Shown piece after piece: positions 25,584 through 35,270 of a stretch of 64,000 nt of DNA. The translations under genes were made by a program, and so were the position numbers. Each line of letters starts with the position of its first letter. The first letter of the stretch is position 1. The notes beneath the pieces were generated by a model. It made no database searches. It saw nothing but the letters and a program-made list of their open reading frames with translations, and was not told where the DNA came from. The DNA is from Pedobacter antarcticus (GTDB lineage Bacteria > Bacteroidota > Bacteroidia > Sphingobacteriales > Sphingobacteriaceae): the NCBI RefSeq assembly GCF_900112985.1, contig NZ_FONS01000003.1:124001-188000 (forward strand), in the 5' to 3' direction.

Positions 25584-28565
25584 CTAAAATGAAACATTAA
25601 GACCAGCGGTGAATGTACGTGTGGTTGGATAAGCATCCCTGTTCTCGATACCTGGAGCGAAGGTAAAATCACCTGTGTAACTTACAGCTTCGGGGTCAAG
25701 ACCTTTGTATTTTGTAATGGTGATAAGGTTCAAGCCAGAAACGTAGAATCGTAGATTTTTAACGCCTTTAACGAGCTTGTCACCAAAAGTGTAACCCAGA
25801 GTAACGTTATCGATCTTGATATAGTCGCCTTTTTCGATATAATCGCTTACGTAAACCAGGTCATTATTTAGTTGCTTGCCATATTTAGGGTCGTACGCCG
25901 TAGCTAAAGCATTGTAAGCCTTATTCACAGGGTTTTCGTAATACATTCTTTGCATATTAAGTACATCGTGACCGAAAGCACCACGGACGTTAACAGATAA
26001 ATCGAAATTTTTGAAGTTAAAGGAGTTGTTCCAACCCAACAGATACTTAGGAATACCATTTCCGTAATACTGACGGTCATCGGGAGAAGAATCAGAAATG
26101 GAAATCACCTTACCATCTTTACTTTCTACCAACCATTTACCATTTTCATCTACACCAACGCTTTTCAATACGAAGAACTGACCGATTGGCCCACCTACTT
26201 TCACACGATGTGTCGACGTCTGGATCGGCTCGCCAGTATAGCCTGCATCAAAGAAATCGGCAGTCACATCAAATTTATCATTTGACAGGTTCACCAGTTT
26301 ATTTTTATTGGAAGAATAGGTTACGTTAGAATTCCATTTGAAAGCTCCGGCGTCAACCACCTTAAAGTTTAGCAGCGCCTCAAAACCTGAGTTCTTCATA
26401 GTTCCGGCATTAATCAGCATACTTTCAATTAAATATGGTGGCACCGGTACCCGGAAGTTATAAATCAAATCTTCTACTGTTCTGGTATAATAATCGAATG
26501 ATCCCGTAATTCTATTGCCTAACAGGCCAAAATCCACACCTACGTTATACTCTTTTTTCTTTTCCCAACGCAAGTCCGGATTAAAGTTTCTTGCCGGCAC
26601 AAAACCCTGTACCCATTTCCCATTAATGAAAGCACCTTGGTCATAGGTGAAATTATAACTGGTTTGAGACATATATGGATCATTAGCTATCGTACCTGTT
26701 ACCCCATAACCAGCTCTGATTTTCAAGTCAGTTACGAGTGACACATTCTGCATAAAGTCTTCTTTACTCACTCGCCATCCCACGGATGCCGCAGGAAAAG
26801 ATCCCCAGTGGTAGTTCTCGCCAAATTTAGAAGAACCTTCTCTCCTGATACTGGCCATAAACAGGTATTTCTCGTCCCAGTTATAAGTTAAACGACTGAA
26901 AAAACCAGCTAGCTGCCATTTACTTTTATAACTGCCCATAGTAGCCAAACCTCGTTGTAATGCCGATCCGGCTTCCAATTTGTTCCAACTATAAGCATCA
27001 GTTGGAAAATCGAAGTTATAAGCATTAAAAGTTTCATAAACAGCATCCTGCCAACTATAGCCACCTAACACACTGAAGTTATGCTTTCCAATAGTTTTGC
27101 TGTAGTTTCCAGTGAACTCCACCAGGTTCTCTACATTTGCGTAAGTGGAACGTGAAGCTGTCCCGTTAAGTTGTGCCTTGGTTGTATTGACGTGATCGAA
27201 AGTAGTGCTATTTCCATATAAATTGGTGTTTTGTACATTAGAGACCATTAATTTTAAGTTCAAGTCTTTGACAGGACTATAAGCCAGACTACCATTGATA
27301 CGCATCTCCTTAAAAGTATTATCGCTTGTAGTTTCATAGATTCTTCCTAATGGATTGTCATAATTGTAAATGTCTCTTTCCTGCCATTTACCTTTTTCAT
27401 TATAAATATGATCGGTGGGATTTCTGATAATTGCCTGACGGTACGCATAACCATCTGCACCACCTTGTTCAGACTTGGTTACCCGGTTGATAATCTGTAA
27501 ATTGGTTTTCAATTTATCATTGAACATCGCATGATTTAAGGATGCCCTTACATTGACACGCTTCTGACCAGAACGGAGAAATATCCCCTCCCAGTCACGA
27601 TAATTGACTGATCCTGTAAAATTGGTGGTATTGTTACCTCCAAAAATTGTCACATTATGATTTTGACTCACAGGGTTTTGAAGGATTTCATCCAACCAAT
27701 TCGTGTCACCACCATAGTCTATATAGGGCTTGCCCTCACTAATTAACCGACGATAATCGGTTGCCGATAACATTTCTGGTTTTTTGGCTATCTGCTGCAC
27801 ACTAGCATAGTTAGCATATTCAATGGTTGATTTAGAGCCTGATTTATTTTGCCTGGTGGTTATTAAAATAACCCCTCCCGTAGCACGTGTACCGTAAATA
27901 GCGGCAGCAGAACCATCTTTTAATACATCGATTGACTCAATATCTTCCGGAGAAACGGTATTCAGACTTCCCGGAACCCCATCGATTAAGATCAAAGGTT
28001 CAGAAGCTCCACTTATAGAATTTAATCCACGAAGGTTTATTTGTGTACTCGCGGTAGGATCGCCAGATGGAGTGGTTATCCTTAAACCAGCTACTTTTCC
28101 TTGTACGAGTTGCGCAGCATCACGCACCGCCCCCTTCACAAAATCTTCGGACTTCACCGTTGCAATAGCACTCGTTACTTCACCCTTTTTCTGGGTTCCA
28201 TATCCAACCACCACCACCTCATTGAGCCCGCGACTTTCTGCATTCAGTTTCATATCTAAATTGCTCCTTCCCTCTAGAGCAACTTCCTGTGCTACATAAC
28301 CAATGTAGGTAAATACTATTTGTGCATTTGTCTTGGAAACTTTTAGGCTGTAATTACCATTTTGGTCTGTACTCGTCGCATTTGAAGTACCTTTTTCCTT
28401 CACAGAAACGCCGATAAGGGTGGTCGCATCTGTGGCATCCCTCACATTTCCTTTAATAATGTTTACATCCTGTGCAAAGAGCTGACAGGGTAAAAATAAC
28501 AACAAAAGAATCCAGATTCTTTTGTATGCCTGATGATAAGGTTCATTTTTCACTTTCATGTTCAT
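25584..28565 (-). CDS. SusC/RagA-family TonB-dependent outer-membrane transporter
   Basis: TonB-dependent channel partner of SusD. After the signal peptide (FAQ, about residue 32) come a carboxypeptidase-regulatory-like beta domain (about 35-110), the RagA motif LNEVVVVGYGTQKK, a plug domain (about 120-235, GTRATGGVILITT) and a 22-strand barrel to the C-terminal aromatic residue of GLNVSF. The 993-residue length is typical. It is followed directly by susD. The 104-bp gap upstream holds copy B of the shared 17-bp palindrome, so the pair probably forms its own transcription unit inside the regulon. Confidence 0.96.
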   Translation of the reverse strand: MNMKVKNEPYHQAYKRIWILLLLFLPCQLFAQDVNIIKGNVRDATDATTLIGVSVKEKGTSNATSTDQNGNYSLKVSKTNAQIVFTYIGYVAQEVALEGRSNLDMKLNAESRGLNEVVVVGYGTQKKGEVTSAIATVKSEDFVKGAVRDAAQLVQGKVAGLRITTPSGDPTASTQINLRGLNSISGASEPLILIDGVPGSLNTVSPEDIESIDVLKDGSAAAIYGTRATGGVILITTRQNKSGSKSTIEYANYASVQQIAKKPEMLSATDYRRLISEGKPYIDYGGDTNWLDEILQNPVSQNHNVTIFGGNNTTNFTGSVNYRDWEGIFLRSGQKRVNVRASLNHAMFNDKLKTNLQIINRVTKSEQGGADGYAYRQAIIRNPTDHIYNEKGKWQERDIYNYDNPLGRIYETTSDNTFKEMRINGSLAYSPVKDLNLKLMVSNVQNTNLYGNSTTFDHVNTTKAQLNGTASRSTYANVENLVEFTGNYSKTIGKHNFSVLGGYSWQDAVYETFNAYNFDFPTDAYSWNKLEAGSALQRGLATMGSYKSKWQLAGFFSRLTYNWDEKYLFMASIRREGSSKFGENYHWGSFPAASVGWRVSKEDFMQNVSLVTDLKIRAGYGVTGTIANDPYMSQTSYNFTYDQGAFINGKWVQGFVPARNFNPDLRWEKKKEYNVGVDFGLLGNRITGSFDYYTRTVEDLIYNFRVPVPPYLIESMLINAGTMKNSGFEALLNFKVVDAGAFKWNSNVTYSSNKNKLVNLSNDKFDVTADFFDAGYTGEPIQTSTHRVKVGGPIGQFFVLKSVGVDENGKWLVESKDGKVISISDSSPDDRQYYGNGIPKYLLGWNNSFNFKNFDLSVNVRGAFGHDVLNMQRMYYENPVNKAYNALATAYDPKYGKQLNNDLVYVSDYIEKGDYIKIDNVTLGYTFGDKLVKGVKNLRFYVSGLNLITITKYKGLDPEAVSYTGDFTFAPGIENRDAYPTTRTFTAGLNVSF

Positions 28566-28642
28566 CTTGTTTGGTTCAACTAATCAAACGACTAGTAGTC
28601 TACAAGTTATGTTCAAAAAAATGAATCTAGTTTTCGTATATT

Positions 28643-28659
28643 ATCAGGTAATACCCGGT
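28643..28659. promoter_or_regulatory. Candidate regulon operator, site B (before susC)
   Basis: ATCAGGTAATACCCGGT matches site A (ACCGGTTAATATCCGGT) at 13 of 17 positions. It lies 78 bp upstream of the susC start codon, in the gap after the D-hydroxyproline dehydrogenase gene. Confidence 0.5.
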
Positions 28660-28669
28660 TTTTACCCTC

Positions 28670-29911
28670 TTATCTGGATGGTGAAAATGGATGTATATCT
28701 ATATCTGTTTTTTGTTCTGAAATAATTTGGCTAACCAAGTACCCCGTGGCGGGACCAAGACTCATACCCATCATTCCATGCCCGGTAGCGACCACCAAAT
28801 TATCTCTTTTTATGTGTCTTCCTATATAAGGCAAGCCATCAGCAGATGAAGGTCGGAAGCCGAACCAAATGTTTTCTTTAACTGGTAAAGAAGGAGTTAG
28901 GTCAGGAAAATATTTAGTCACTGATTCTACTATCCCCTTCACCCGATCCATATTGATGCGGGTATTTATTTTATCCAGTTCCATCGTGCCGCTATACCTG
29001 ATACTTCCATTCATTGGGGTTATGGCCACTCTTGCTTCGCAAAGTAATGCCGGAATAGTCATGCGCTGCAAGGGCTCAGGCTCCATAAAAGAATACCCTT
29101 TACCCGGCATTAAACAAACTTTTATCTTCATCATCTTTGCTATCGCCGGTGACCACGATCCTGTAGCTAAGACATATTGGTCGGCTTCCCACACTGTTGT
29201 GCCTGTATAAACCTTGGTAATCTTTGATCCCTGGGTTTCAATATTAGTCACTTCATGGTTGCGGACAATCTTGATGCCTGCCTTTTCAAGAAAACGTAAT
29301 AGTGCATTCATTACTTTTGGCGGACTCATATGTGCATCATCACGAAAATGAACTGCCCCCAAAATATCCAGGTTTAATTCCGGCTGCAACTGCCTGCATT
29401 CGTCCGCAGTAAGTATGGACATATTAACGCCCAATTCGGTAGCAGCCCGTGCTAAATGTGCCTCTTCCTCAGCAGCGCGCTCTGTTTTGTACATGGAAAG
29501 GATACCATTACTTTGAAGTTCGAAATCAAAATCAGGTTCTTCAGCCAATTCAATATAGAACTTCTTGCTCAGTAAATTAAGCTCTTTTAAAGGGACTGCC
29601 GATTCGGATACATGGCGGGAATTGGCATGTTTTAAAAACTTTATTCCCCAGTTAATTAGCTCCGGGTTCAAAGATGGACGAACGTAAAAAGGGCTTTTCC
29701 GGTTAAACATCCAACGGATACCTTGCTGCACCATTCCTGGTGCAGCAAGTGGCACAAAATGGCTTGGAACAATCATACCGGCATTTCCGAAAGAACAATT
29801 GTCGGTCAAATCCCCCTTATCTAAGATGGTTACAGTATGACCCTTTTTATGGAGGTAATAAGCCGAACTCAGGCCCACAATACCCCCACCGATAATTAAT
29901 ATATTTGACAT
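28670..29911 (-). CDS. FAD-dependent D-amino-acid dehydrogenase (cis-4-hydroxy-D-proline)
   Basis: DadA-family flavoenzyme. The dinucleotide-binding motif GGGIVGLSSAYYL starts at Gly8, and VLATGSWSP and GLPYIGRH with a GHGMMGMSLGPATG tail close the FAD site. It is predicted to oxidise cis-4-hydroxy-D-proline to 1-pyrroline-4-hydroxy-2-carboxylate, passing electrons to the respiratory chain. The specificity is inferred from position: it follows the hydroxyproline epimerase gene by 27 bp and ends the catabolic unit. The 413-residue length matches DadA and single-subunit HypO-type enzymes, not the three-subunit LhpBEF type. By itself the sequence would only support a generic D-amino-acid dehydrogenase. 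Confidence 0.88.
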   Translation of the reverse strand: MSNILIIGGGIVGLSSAYYLHKKGHTVTILDKGDLTDNCSFGNAGMIVPSHFVPLAAPGMVQQGIRWMFNRKSPFYVRPSLNPELINWGIKFLKHANSRHVSESAVPLKELNLLSKKFYIELAEEPDFDFELQSNGILSMYKTERAAEEEAHLARAATELGVNMSILTADECRQLQPELNLDILGAVHFRDDAHMSPPKVMNALLRFLEKAGIKIVRNHEVTNIETQGSKITKVYTGTTVWEADQYVLATGSWSPAIAKMMKIKVCLMPGKGYSFMEPEPLQRMTIPALLCEARVAITPMNGSIRYSGTMELDKINTRINMDRVKGIVESVTKYFPDLTPSLPVKENIWFGFRPSSADGLPYIGRHIKRDNLVVATGHGMMGMSLGPATGYLVSQIISEQKTDIDIHPFSPSR

Positions 29912-29938
29912 GTATGTATTGATTAAATATAAAGAAGA

Positions 29939-30937
29939 TTAAATCACCTGGAATCCAAAGGCATAAGGGTCATCATCATCAATTTTGATTGTGTTATAAC
30001 CAAATACTTTAGCCCAGCCTTCCACACTCGGAATAATCGCGTCCATTCCGTTCAATTGGATCACTTCTTCTACTTTTCCTGTAAATTTGCTACCAATAAT
30101 ACTCTCATGTATAAAAACATCACCTTTTTGCAACTTGCCTTTGGCGTGCCACTGCGCCATACGGGCTGAAGTACCCGTTCCACATGGTGAACGGTCAATT
30201 GCCTTATCACCATAAAAAACAGCATTTCTTGCTGTGGATGTTGGATCCAGCGGTGCGCCTGCCCAAAGAATATGGCTGCAGCCGTTGATCGTTGGATCAA
30301 GCGGATGAACAAAAGAATGGTTTTGATTAATCCGTTTTCGAATTACCTGGCTCCAGCTTATTAACTGCGAACCCGTAAAATCCTCGATCCCCTTAAAATT
30401 CTTCTGAGGGTCAATGATAGCATAAAAATTACCTCCATAAGCGACATCAAAAGTCAAAGTTCCCAGATCTGGACACTCGACTTCTAAATTTGATGCAGCC
30501 AGGTAGGCTGGCACATTCTGCAGCTTTACCGAAGTGACTTTGTTTCCGGTTTGCTGATATTCAATTTTCACCAAACCGGCCGGTGCTTCCATACGGATAA
30601 TACCAGGCGTAATAGGTTTTACCAGCCCTTCTTCTATAGCAATGGTGATGGTACCGATAGTTCCATGTCCACACATTGGCAAACATCCGCTAGTTTCAAT
30701 AAATAAAACAGCTACGTCATTTTCCGGATTATGGGGTGGGTACAAGATACTTCCCGACATCATGTCGTGACCACGCGGTTCAAACATCAGTCCTGTACGG
30801 ATCCAATCGTATTCTCTTAAAAAATGCTGTCTTTTCTCACTCATATTAGCCCCATTAAGTACAGGACCTCCACCAGCCACCAGTCTTACTGGATTTCCGC
30901 AAGTATGTGCATCTACGCAAAAAAAAGATTTGGTCAT
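29939..30937 (-). CDS. 4-hydroxyproline 2-epimerase (proline racemase family)
   Basis: Converts trans-4-hydroxy-L-proline to cis-4-hydroxy-D-proline, the entry step of hydroxyproline catabolism, using two cysteines as acid and base. Both are present: Cys89 in PMCGHGTIG and Cys252 in DRSPCGTGTSA. The pair separates epimerases from the dehydratases of the family, which have Thr or Ser at the second or first position. FCVDAHTCGNPVRLV near the N-terminus is also typical. The 332 residues are close to characterised epimerases (about 310-335). Its start overlaps the semialdehyde dehydrogenase stop by 4 bp (ATGA). Proline racemase is possible, but the neighbours argue for hydroxyproline. Confidence 0.93.
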   Translation of the reverse strand: MTKSFFCVDAHTCGNPVRLVAGGGPVLNGANMSEKRQHFLREYDWIRTGLMFEPRGHDMMSGSILYPPHNPENDVAVLFIETSGCLPMCGHGTIGTITIAIEEGLVKPITPGIIRMEAPAGLVKIEYQQTGNKVTSVKLQNVPAYLAASNLEVECPDLGTLTFDVAYGGNFYAIIDPQKNFKGIEDFTGSQLISWSQVIRKRINQNHSFVHPLDPTINGCSHILWAGAPLDPTSTARNAVFYGDKAIDRSPCGTGTSARMAQWHAKGKLQKGDVFIHESIIGSKFTGKVEEVIQLNGMDAIIPSVEGWAKVFGYNTIKIDDDDPYAFGFQVI

Positions 30938-32514
30938 TGTTTAGTCCAGTTTAGATCCATCAATCTATATATGCCTAATGGGTTTTGTGCTTTAAGCGCA
31001 TCTGGAAGTAAATGATCTTCCCAGTCCTGCCAGGCCATGGGCCTCACAAAGCGGTAAACAGCTGTCGATCCAACAGAAGTAAAACGACTATCGTTGGTTG
31101 ACGGATATGGCCCTCCATGTTGCATGGCTGCACACACTTCTACGCCTGTCGGCACTCCATTTAACAGCATACGGCCGGTTTTATCTGATAGTTTATTGAT
31201 CAGTTCAGAATAGTCTTCCAGTTCATTTTTTTCCGACATAATGGTTGCTGTCAACTGGCCTTCCAGGGACTCGACAACAGCGGTTAGTTCCGCAGCGTCT
31301 TCTGCCACGACTATTAAAGAATAAGGGCCGAAAATTTCCTGTTGTAATCCTTTATTCATCAGAAAAGTTGCTGCACTTACCGTTGCAATCCGCGCGACAG
31401 ACTGACTCTGCAATTCTTGATTAACTACTGTTGATTCGGCGATTAAAGTAATCCCATTTGTATGAAGGACAGCTTTTGACAAGTTGTTATAATTTTCGCA
31501 AATACCAGGGGTAAGCATAGTAGCAGAAGGCGTTTCTACTATGGCTGCCGCAAGATCTGCTTTAAATAAATCCAGAGACGGCGATTTTATGGCCAACAGC
31601 AAGCCAGGATTCGTACAAAACTGTCCAGCACCCAGAATAATAGAAGATGCACATTGCGCCGCTAAGGTCTGATGTCTCTTTTGAAGGGCCTCAGGCAATA
31701 ATACGATCGGATTGATACTACCCATTTCAGCAAATACGGGAATAGGAACCTCCCGTTGATGTGATAATTGGATAAGTGCGTTTCCACCTTTAAAAGAACC
31801 CGTAAATGCAACTGCTTTGGTTTTTGGATGTTTAACCAGATGTGTACCGATCTCATAGCTGTCATCATACAAAAGGGAAAATACACCTTTAGGCACACCA
31901 GTAGTTTCTATAGCTTTCAAAATAGCACTTCCGACCAGGGCACTGGTACCTAAATGTGCAGGATGAGCTTTAACCACTACAGGACAACCTGCCGCCAATG
32001 CCGAGGCTGTGTCACCACCAGCAACCGAAAAAGCAAGTGGAAAATTGCTTGCTCCAAATACAACAACCGGCCCTAAAGGCACAAGCATCCGGCGAATATC
32101 TGCTCTGGGCAGTGGCTTCCGGTCTGGCAAGGCGACATCAATAATTGCGTTTACCCATGATCCTTCTTCTACCAGGGTCGCAAACATGCGCAGCTGTCCG
32201 ATGGTTCTACCCATTTCGCCTTGTAAACGGCCTACAGGAAGACCACTCTCCTGAGCCGCCCGGGAAAGCAAATCTTCTCCCAACTGAGATATTTCATCAG
32301 CTATTGCCCTTAAAAAAGCGGCCTTTATATCTTTATTAAGGTTTTTGTATTCCTGAAAAGCAAGTTCTGCGCCTTTCAAAGCATCATCTGCATCTTGCAG
32401 GCTTGCGGTATTAAAACTTCCCGTTAAGGTCTCTCCAGTTGCTGGATTAATGGCATGAAAGCCAGGTTCAGAAGACTTCCGGTAGGTAGAACAAACTATA
32501 TTGCTGTATGTCAT
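30934..32514 (-). CDS. 2,5-dioxovalerate (2-oxoglutarate semialdehyde) dehydrogenase
   Basis: NAD(P)-dependent aldehyde dehydrogenase, the last step of hydroxyproline breakdown, giving 2-oxoglutarate for the TCA cycle. Catalytic Cys300 is in GAGQFCTNPG and the general base Glu263 in VFAEMGSINP. The variant motifs (GSINP, FCTNPG) and the 526-residue length are those of the KGSADH subgroup rather than ordinary aldehyde dehydrogenases. It starts 11 bp after the deaminase gene and is coupled to the epimerase gene downstream. Some enzymes of this subgroup serve L-arabinose or glucarate oxidation instead; the flanking genes point to hydroxyproline, although arabinose would also be a product of this locus. 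Confidence 0.92.
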   Translation of the reverse strand: MTYSNIVCSTYRKSSEPGFHAINPATGETLTGSFNTASLQDADDALKGAELAFQEYKNLNKDIKAAFLRAIADEISQLGEDLLSRAAQESGLPVGRLQGEMGRTIGQLRMFATLVEEGSWVNAIIDVALPDRKPLPRADIRRMLVPLGPVVVFGASNFPLAFSVAGGDTASALAAGCPVVVKAHPAHLGTSALVGSAILKAIETTGVPKGVFSLLYDDSYEIGTHLVKHPKTKAVAFTGSFKGGNALIQLSHQREVPIPVFAEMGSINPIVLLPEALQKRHQTLAAQCASSIILGAGQFCTNPGLLLAIKSPSLDLFKADLAAAIVETPSATMLTPGICENYNNLSKAVLHTNGITLIAESTVVNQELQSQSVARIATVSAATFLMNKGLQQEIFGPYSLIVVAEDAAELTAVVESLEGQLTATIMSEKNELEDYSELINKLSDKTGRMLLNGVPTGVEVCAAMQHGGPYPSTNDSRFTSVGSTAVYRFVRPMAWQDWEDHLLPDALKAQNPLGIYRLMDLNWTKQ

Positions 32515-32525
32515 ATGATCGTTGT

Positions 32526-33443
32526 TTATATTCCCCAGCTGCCTTCAGGTAATTGTGGGCGGACCGCAAGGGCATCATTTATAATTTTCAATACACTTTC
32601 TCGCTCTGCTCCTTTTATCGCCAAACGAGGCGCGCGAACTGCCTCTGTTCCAATACCGGTAGCTACTTCAGCCAGTTTAATATATTGTACCAGTTTAGGC
32701 TTGATGTCCAATTCCAGAACCGGTAAAAACCAACGATAAATGGTTAAAGCTTCGGCAATTCTATTCTGTTTGACCAGCCTGAAAATAGCCACGGTCTCTT
32801 TCGGAAAAGCATCAACCAATCCTGCCACCCAACCGTCGGCACCCATTACCAGGCACTCCATCGCAATAGGATCCACACCAGTAAAAATTTTAAAACGATC
32901 ACCAAAACGATTAATCATACGGGTAATATTGGAGATGTCTCTGGTTGACTCTTTGACCGCTTGAATATTACTGTACCTTGCCAGATATTCAAACATATCC
33001 AGTGTAACTTCGATTTTATAATCTACGGGATTATTGTAAATCATAATCGGCAGGTCAGTGCTTTCTGCAACGGCAGAGAAAAATGCTAATGTTTCTTCAA
33101 CATCCGAATAATAGCGTAAGGGTGGTAATAACATTAAGCCATCAGCACCTAATTGTTTCGCTTTAATTGCCACATCTACGGCTTTCTTAGTCGTCGATTC
33201 GCCAATGTTTAATAATACCGGAACCCTGCCGTTTACTTCTTTCAAAGTGTGGGATAATAAGTCTAGTTTTTCCTCTTCAGTTAACACACTGGCTTCTCCA
33301 AGAGAACCACATAATATGATCCCATCAACGCCAGCTTCCAGCTGTGCTTCCAGGTTTATATTAAATGCATTAAAATCAAGTTCATCATTTGCAGTAAACT
33401 TAGTTGTTACCGCAGGAAATACGCCAGTCCAATTGATACTCAT
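32526..33443 (-). CDS. DHDPS-family 1-pyrroline-4-hydroxy-2-carboxylate deaminase
   Basis: Class I aldolase-fold enzyme of the dihydrodipicolinate synthase/N-acetylneuraminate lyase family, predicted to deaminate 1-pyrroline-4-hydroxy-2-carboxylate to 2-oxoglutarate semialdehyde. The Schiff-base lysine is Lys164 in IQAVKESTRD, and the catalytic Tyr is Tyr136 in IMIYNNP. GSLGEASVLTEEEK (about 46-59) is the usual substrate-carboxylate loop region. It is first in the catabolic unit. Copy C of the 17-bp palindrome and a TAnnTTTG box (TAACTTTG on the minus strand, 33502-33509) lie upstream. Family members also act as DHDPS or aldolases, so the reaction is assigned from operon context. Confidence 0.9.
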   Translation of the reverse strand: MSINWTGVFPAVTTKFTANDELDFNAFNINLEAQLEAGVDGIILCGSLGEASVLTEEEKLDLLSHTLKEVNGRVPVLLNIGESTTKKAVDVAIKAKQLGADGLMLLPPLRYYSDVEETLAFFSAVAESTDLPIMIYNNPVDYKIEVTLDMFEYLARYSNIQAVKESTRDISNITRMINRFGDRFKIFTGVDPIAMECLVMGADGWVAGLVDAFPKETVAIFRLVKQNRIAEALTIYRWFLPVLELDIKPKLVQYIKLAEVATGIGTEAVRAPRLAIKGAERESVLKIINDALAVRPQLPEGSWGI

Positions 33444-33501
33444 GTTTTTTAGTTTTGTCTGATTAAATATATTTGCTTTAAATTCTTCAATTACTCTTCT
33501 T

Positions 33502-33509
33502 CAAAGTTA
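33502..33509 (-). promoter_or_regulatory. TAnnTTTG promoter box of the hydroxyproline catabolic unit
   Basis: TAACTTTG on the minus strand fits the Bacteroidota -7 consensus exactly. No good -33 TTG is seen at the usual spacing. The 17-bp palindrome C lies 23 bp further upstream, centred near -43 from the likely start point, a position typical for an activator that makes up for a missing -33 element. Confidence 0.45.
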
Positions 33510-33532
33510 AAGCTGCAGCCTCCCAAACTATT

Positions 33533-33549
33533 ACCTGATATTAACCAAT
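33533..33549. promoter_or_regulatory. Candidate regulon operator, site C (before catabolic unit)
   Basis: On the minus strand ATTGGTTAATATCAGGT, 14 of 17 identical to site A. It lies 90 bp upstream of the deaminase start codon and 18 bp from the end of the M1 peptidase gene. Confidence 0.6.
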
Positions 33550-33566
33550 ACAACCTGTAATTACAC

Positions 33567-35258
33567 CTATCTCGTTTTAACCGCTTTGATATAATACATT
33601 TTCTCAAATCCTTCAACCGTTACCAGTGCCTGCTGTCCTTGATCTAATTTTACCTGTTGCCAGGTTGCCGTCGGAATAATACGCATAGTAGCTGTACCAG
33701 CTTTTTTAAGCACCAATGGAAGGTTAAATCCTTCGACTGCACCAGTCCAGCGATGATATAAATTACCTTTGTCTACATAAAACTCCAGAGTGGGGATATT
33801 TGTCGTTCTTAAATATTGATCAAAGACCTTTGAATAATCGTATTTCCCTTGTTTCGCGATATAATCTTCTACCTGTGCTGAGGTAATGGTCTGATGATAA
33901 AACACTTTATTCAATCCCCGGAGTATTGACCTGAAAAGATCATCGTTATTCATACTGTGGCGAATAGTATGCAGAAGATTTCCTCCTTTAGGATACATAT
34001 CACCACTTCCCATCTCATTAACGCCATAAGCAGCGATAATTGGTTTGTCATTGCGAATGCCACTACGAATACCATAATTATACATATTACCTGCCTGTTC
34101 TCCGAAATGGTAATCCGTAAAAAGTGTCTCACTGTAATTGGTAAATCCTTCATGTACCCACATGTCTGCTAAGTCTCTGGTCGTAATATTGTTTCCAAAC
34201 CACTCATGACCGCTTTCGTGGATGACTATAAAATCCCATTTCAGCCCCCAGTTTGTACCCGATGCATCTCTGCCCAGGTATCCAAATTTGTACTTATTTC
34301 CATAGGAAACTGCCGACTGGTGTTCCATTCCGGTATGTGAGGCATCAATCAGTTGGTAGCCATCCTCATAAAAAGGATAAGGACCAAACCAATGTTCAAA
34401 TGCCTTAAACATTTTATGAACCTGATCTGGCAGGTAGTCTCCGGCCTTTTCTCTATTGTAATCCAATACCCAATAATTCACATCCAAGGGGCCTTTTTCA
34501 CCTGCATATTTTTCTTTAAAATTCACATACTTACCGATGTAAGGGATGATACAGTAATTACTGATCGGATTTACTACATTATATTTATAGGTAGTCGTTC
34601 CATCATAGTTATCTTTTTTAAACAATAAACGACCATTACCTACCGCAACCAGACTATCCGGCACCGTCATTGTAAGCGACGCACCTTTATCTGGTTCATC
34701 GCTTTGGTGATCTTTGTTTGGGTACCACACCGAAGCTCCTAATCCCTGGCAGGCAACAGTCATCCAGGGACGTCCCAAAGAGTCCCTGGTAAAAATAAAC
34801 CCGCCGTCCCAAGGCGGACGAACAGCTTCATGCACTTTTCCATGATAATAGATATGCACACTATTTTGTTGTTTTAATTCTTGTTTAGGAACCTGGACAT
34901 ACCAAACATTACCTTCTTGTTCAAACTTCAACCGGCTGCCATCTTTATACAATACGCTATCTATAACCAAAGGAACCATCAGGTCAATCTGCATCCTGGT
35001 CCGACCGTCGTGGCCTTTCACTACATTGTAAACAATCTTATTCGAACCCTGGATAGTTTTGCTGTTATAATCTGGTTTCAAACCAATTTCATAACGCTGG
35101 ACATCCCACCAGGTACGTTCGGGTAACAAACTGCCACGTAAAGTATCGGCACGACTGAAAGATTTTCCAGGTTTCAACGTTTCCTGTGCAAAAACGTTGG
35201 ATTGGCTTAATGGAAAAAGGGACATGCAAAGCAGTCCCCGTAATAATATTCTCTTCAT
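33567..35258 (-). CDS. Secreted M1 family metallopeptidase
   Basis: Zinc aminopeptidase of the M1 (gluzincin) family. The signal peptide ends at VFAQ (about residue 25). Zinc ligands are His347, His351 and Glu370 in HESGHEWFGN...WVHEGF, the HExxH-18-E pattern. TGMEHQSAVSYG (about 309-320) replaces the GxMEN exopeptidase motif. The 563-residue length means the large C-terminal helical domain of PepN-type enzymes is missing, as in many secreted Bacteroidota M1 enzymes. It is the last gene of the DUF5695-aminopeptidase P-M1 unit. Its role is presumably to strip N-terminal residues from peptides in the periplasm or outside. Confidence 0.93.
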   Translation of the reverse strand: MKRILLRGLLCMSLFPLSQSNVFAQETLKPGKSFSRADTLRGSLLPERTWWDVQRYEIGLKPDYNSKTIQGSNKIVYNVVKGHDGRTRMQIDLMVPLVIDSVLYKDGSRLKFEQEGNVWYVQVPKQELKQQNSVHIYYHGKVHEAVRPPWDGGFIFTRDSLGRPWMTVACQGLGASVWYPNKDHQSDEPDKGASLTMTVPDSLVAVGNGRLLFKKDNYDGTTTYKYNVVNPISNYCIIPYIGKYVNFKEKYAGEKGPLDVNYWVLDYNREKAGDYLPDQVHKMFKAFEHWFGPYPFYEDGYQLIDASHTGMEHQSAVSYGNKYKFGYLGRDASGTNWGLKWDFIVIHESGHEWFGNNITTRDLADMWVHEGFTNYSETLFTDYHFGEQAGNMYNYGIRSGIRNDKPIIAAYGVNEMGSGDMYPKGGNLLHTIRHSMNNDDLFRSILRGLNKVFYHQTITSAQVEDYIAKQGKYDYSKVFDQYLRTTNIPTLEFYVDKGNLYHRWTGAVEGFNLPLVLKKAGTATMRIIPTATWQQVKLDQGQQALVTVEGFEKMYYIKAVKTR

Positions 35259-35270
35259 TTCTATAAAATA

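Noticed and set aside
23969..25672. Longer susD frame running into susC
   Set aside because: The extension precedes the lipoprotein signal and overlaps susC; the internal ATG at 25567 gives a proper lipobox.
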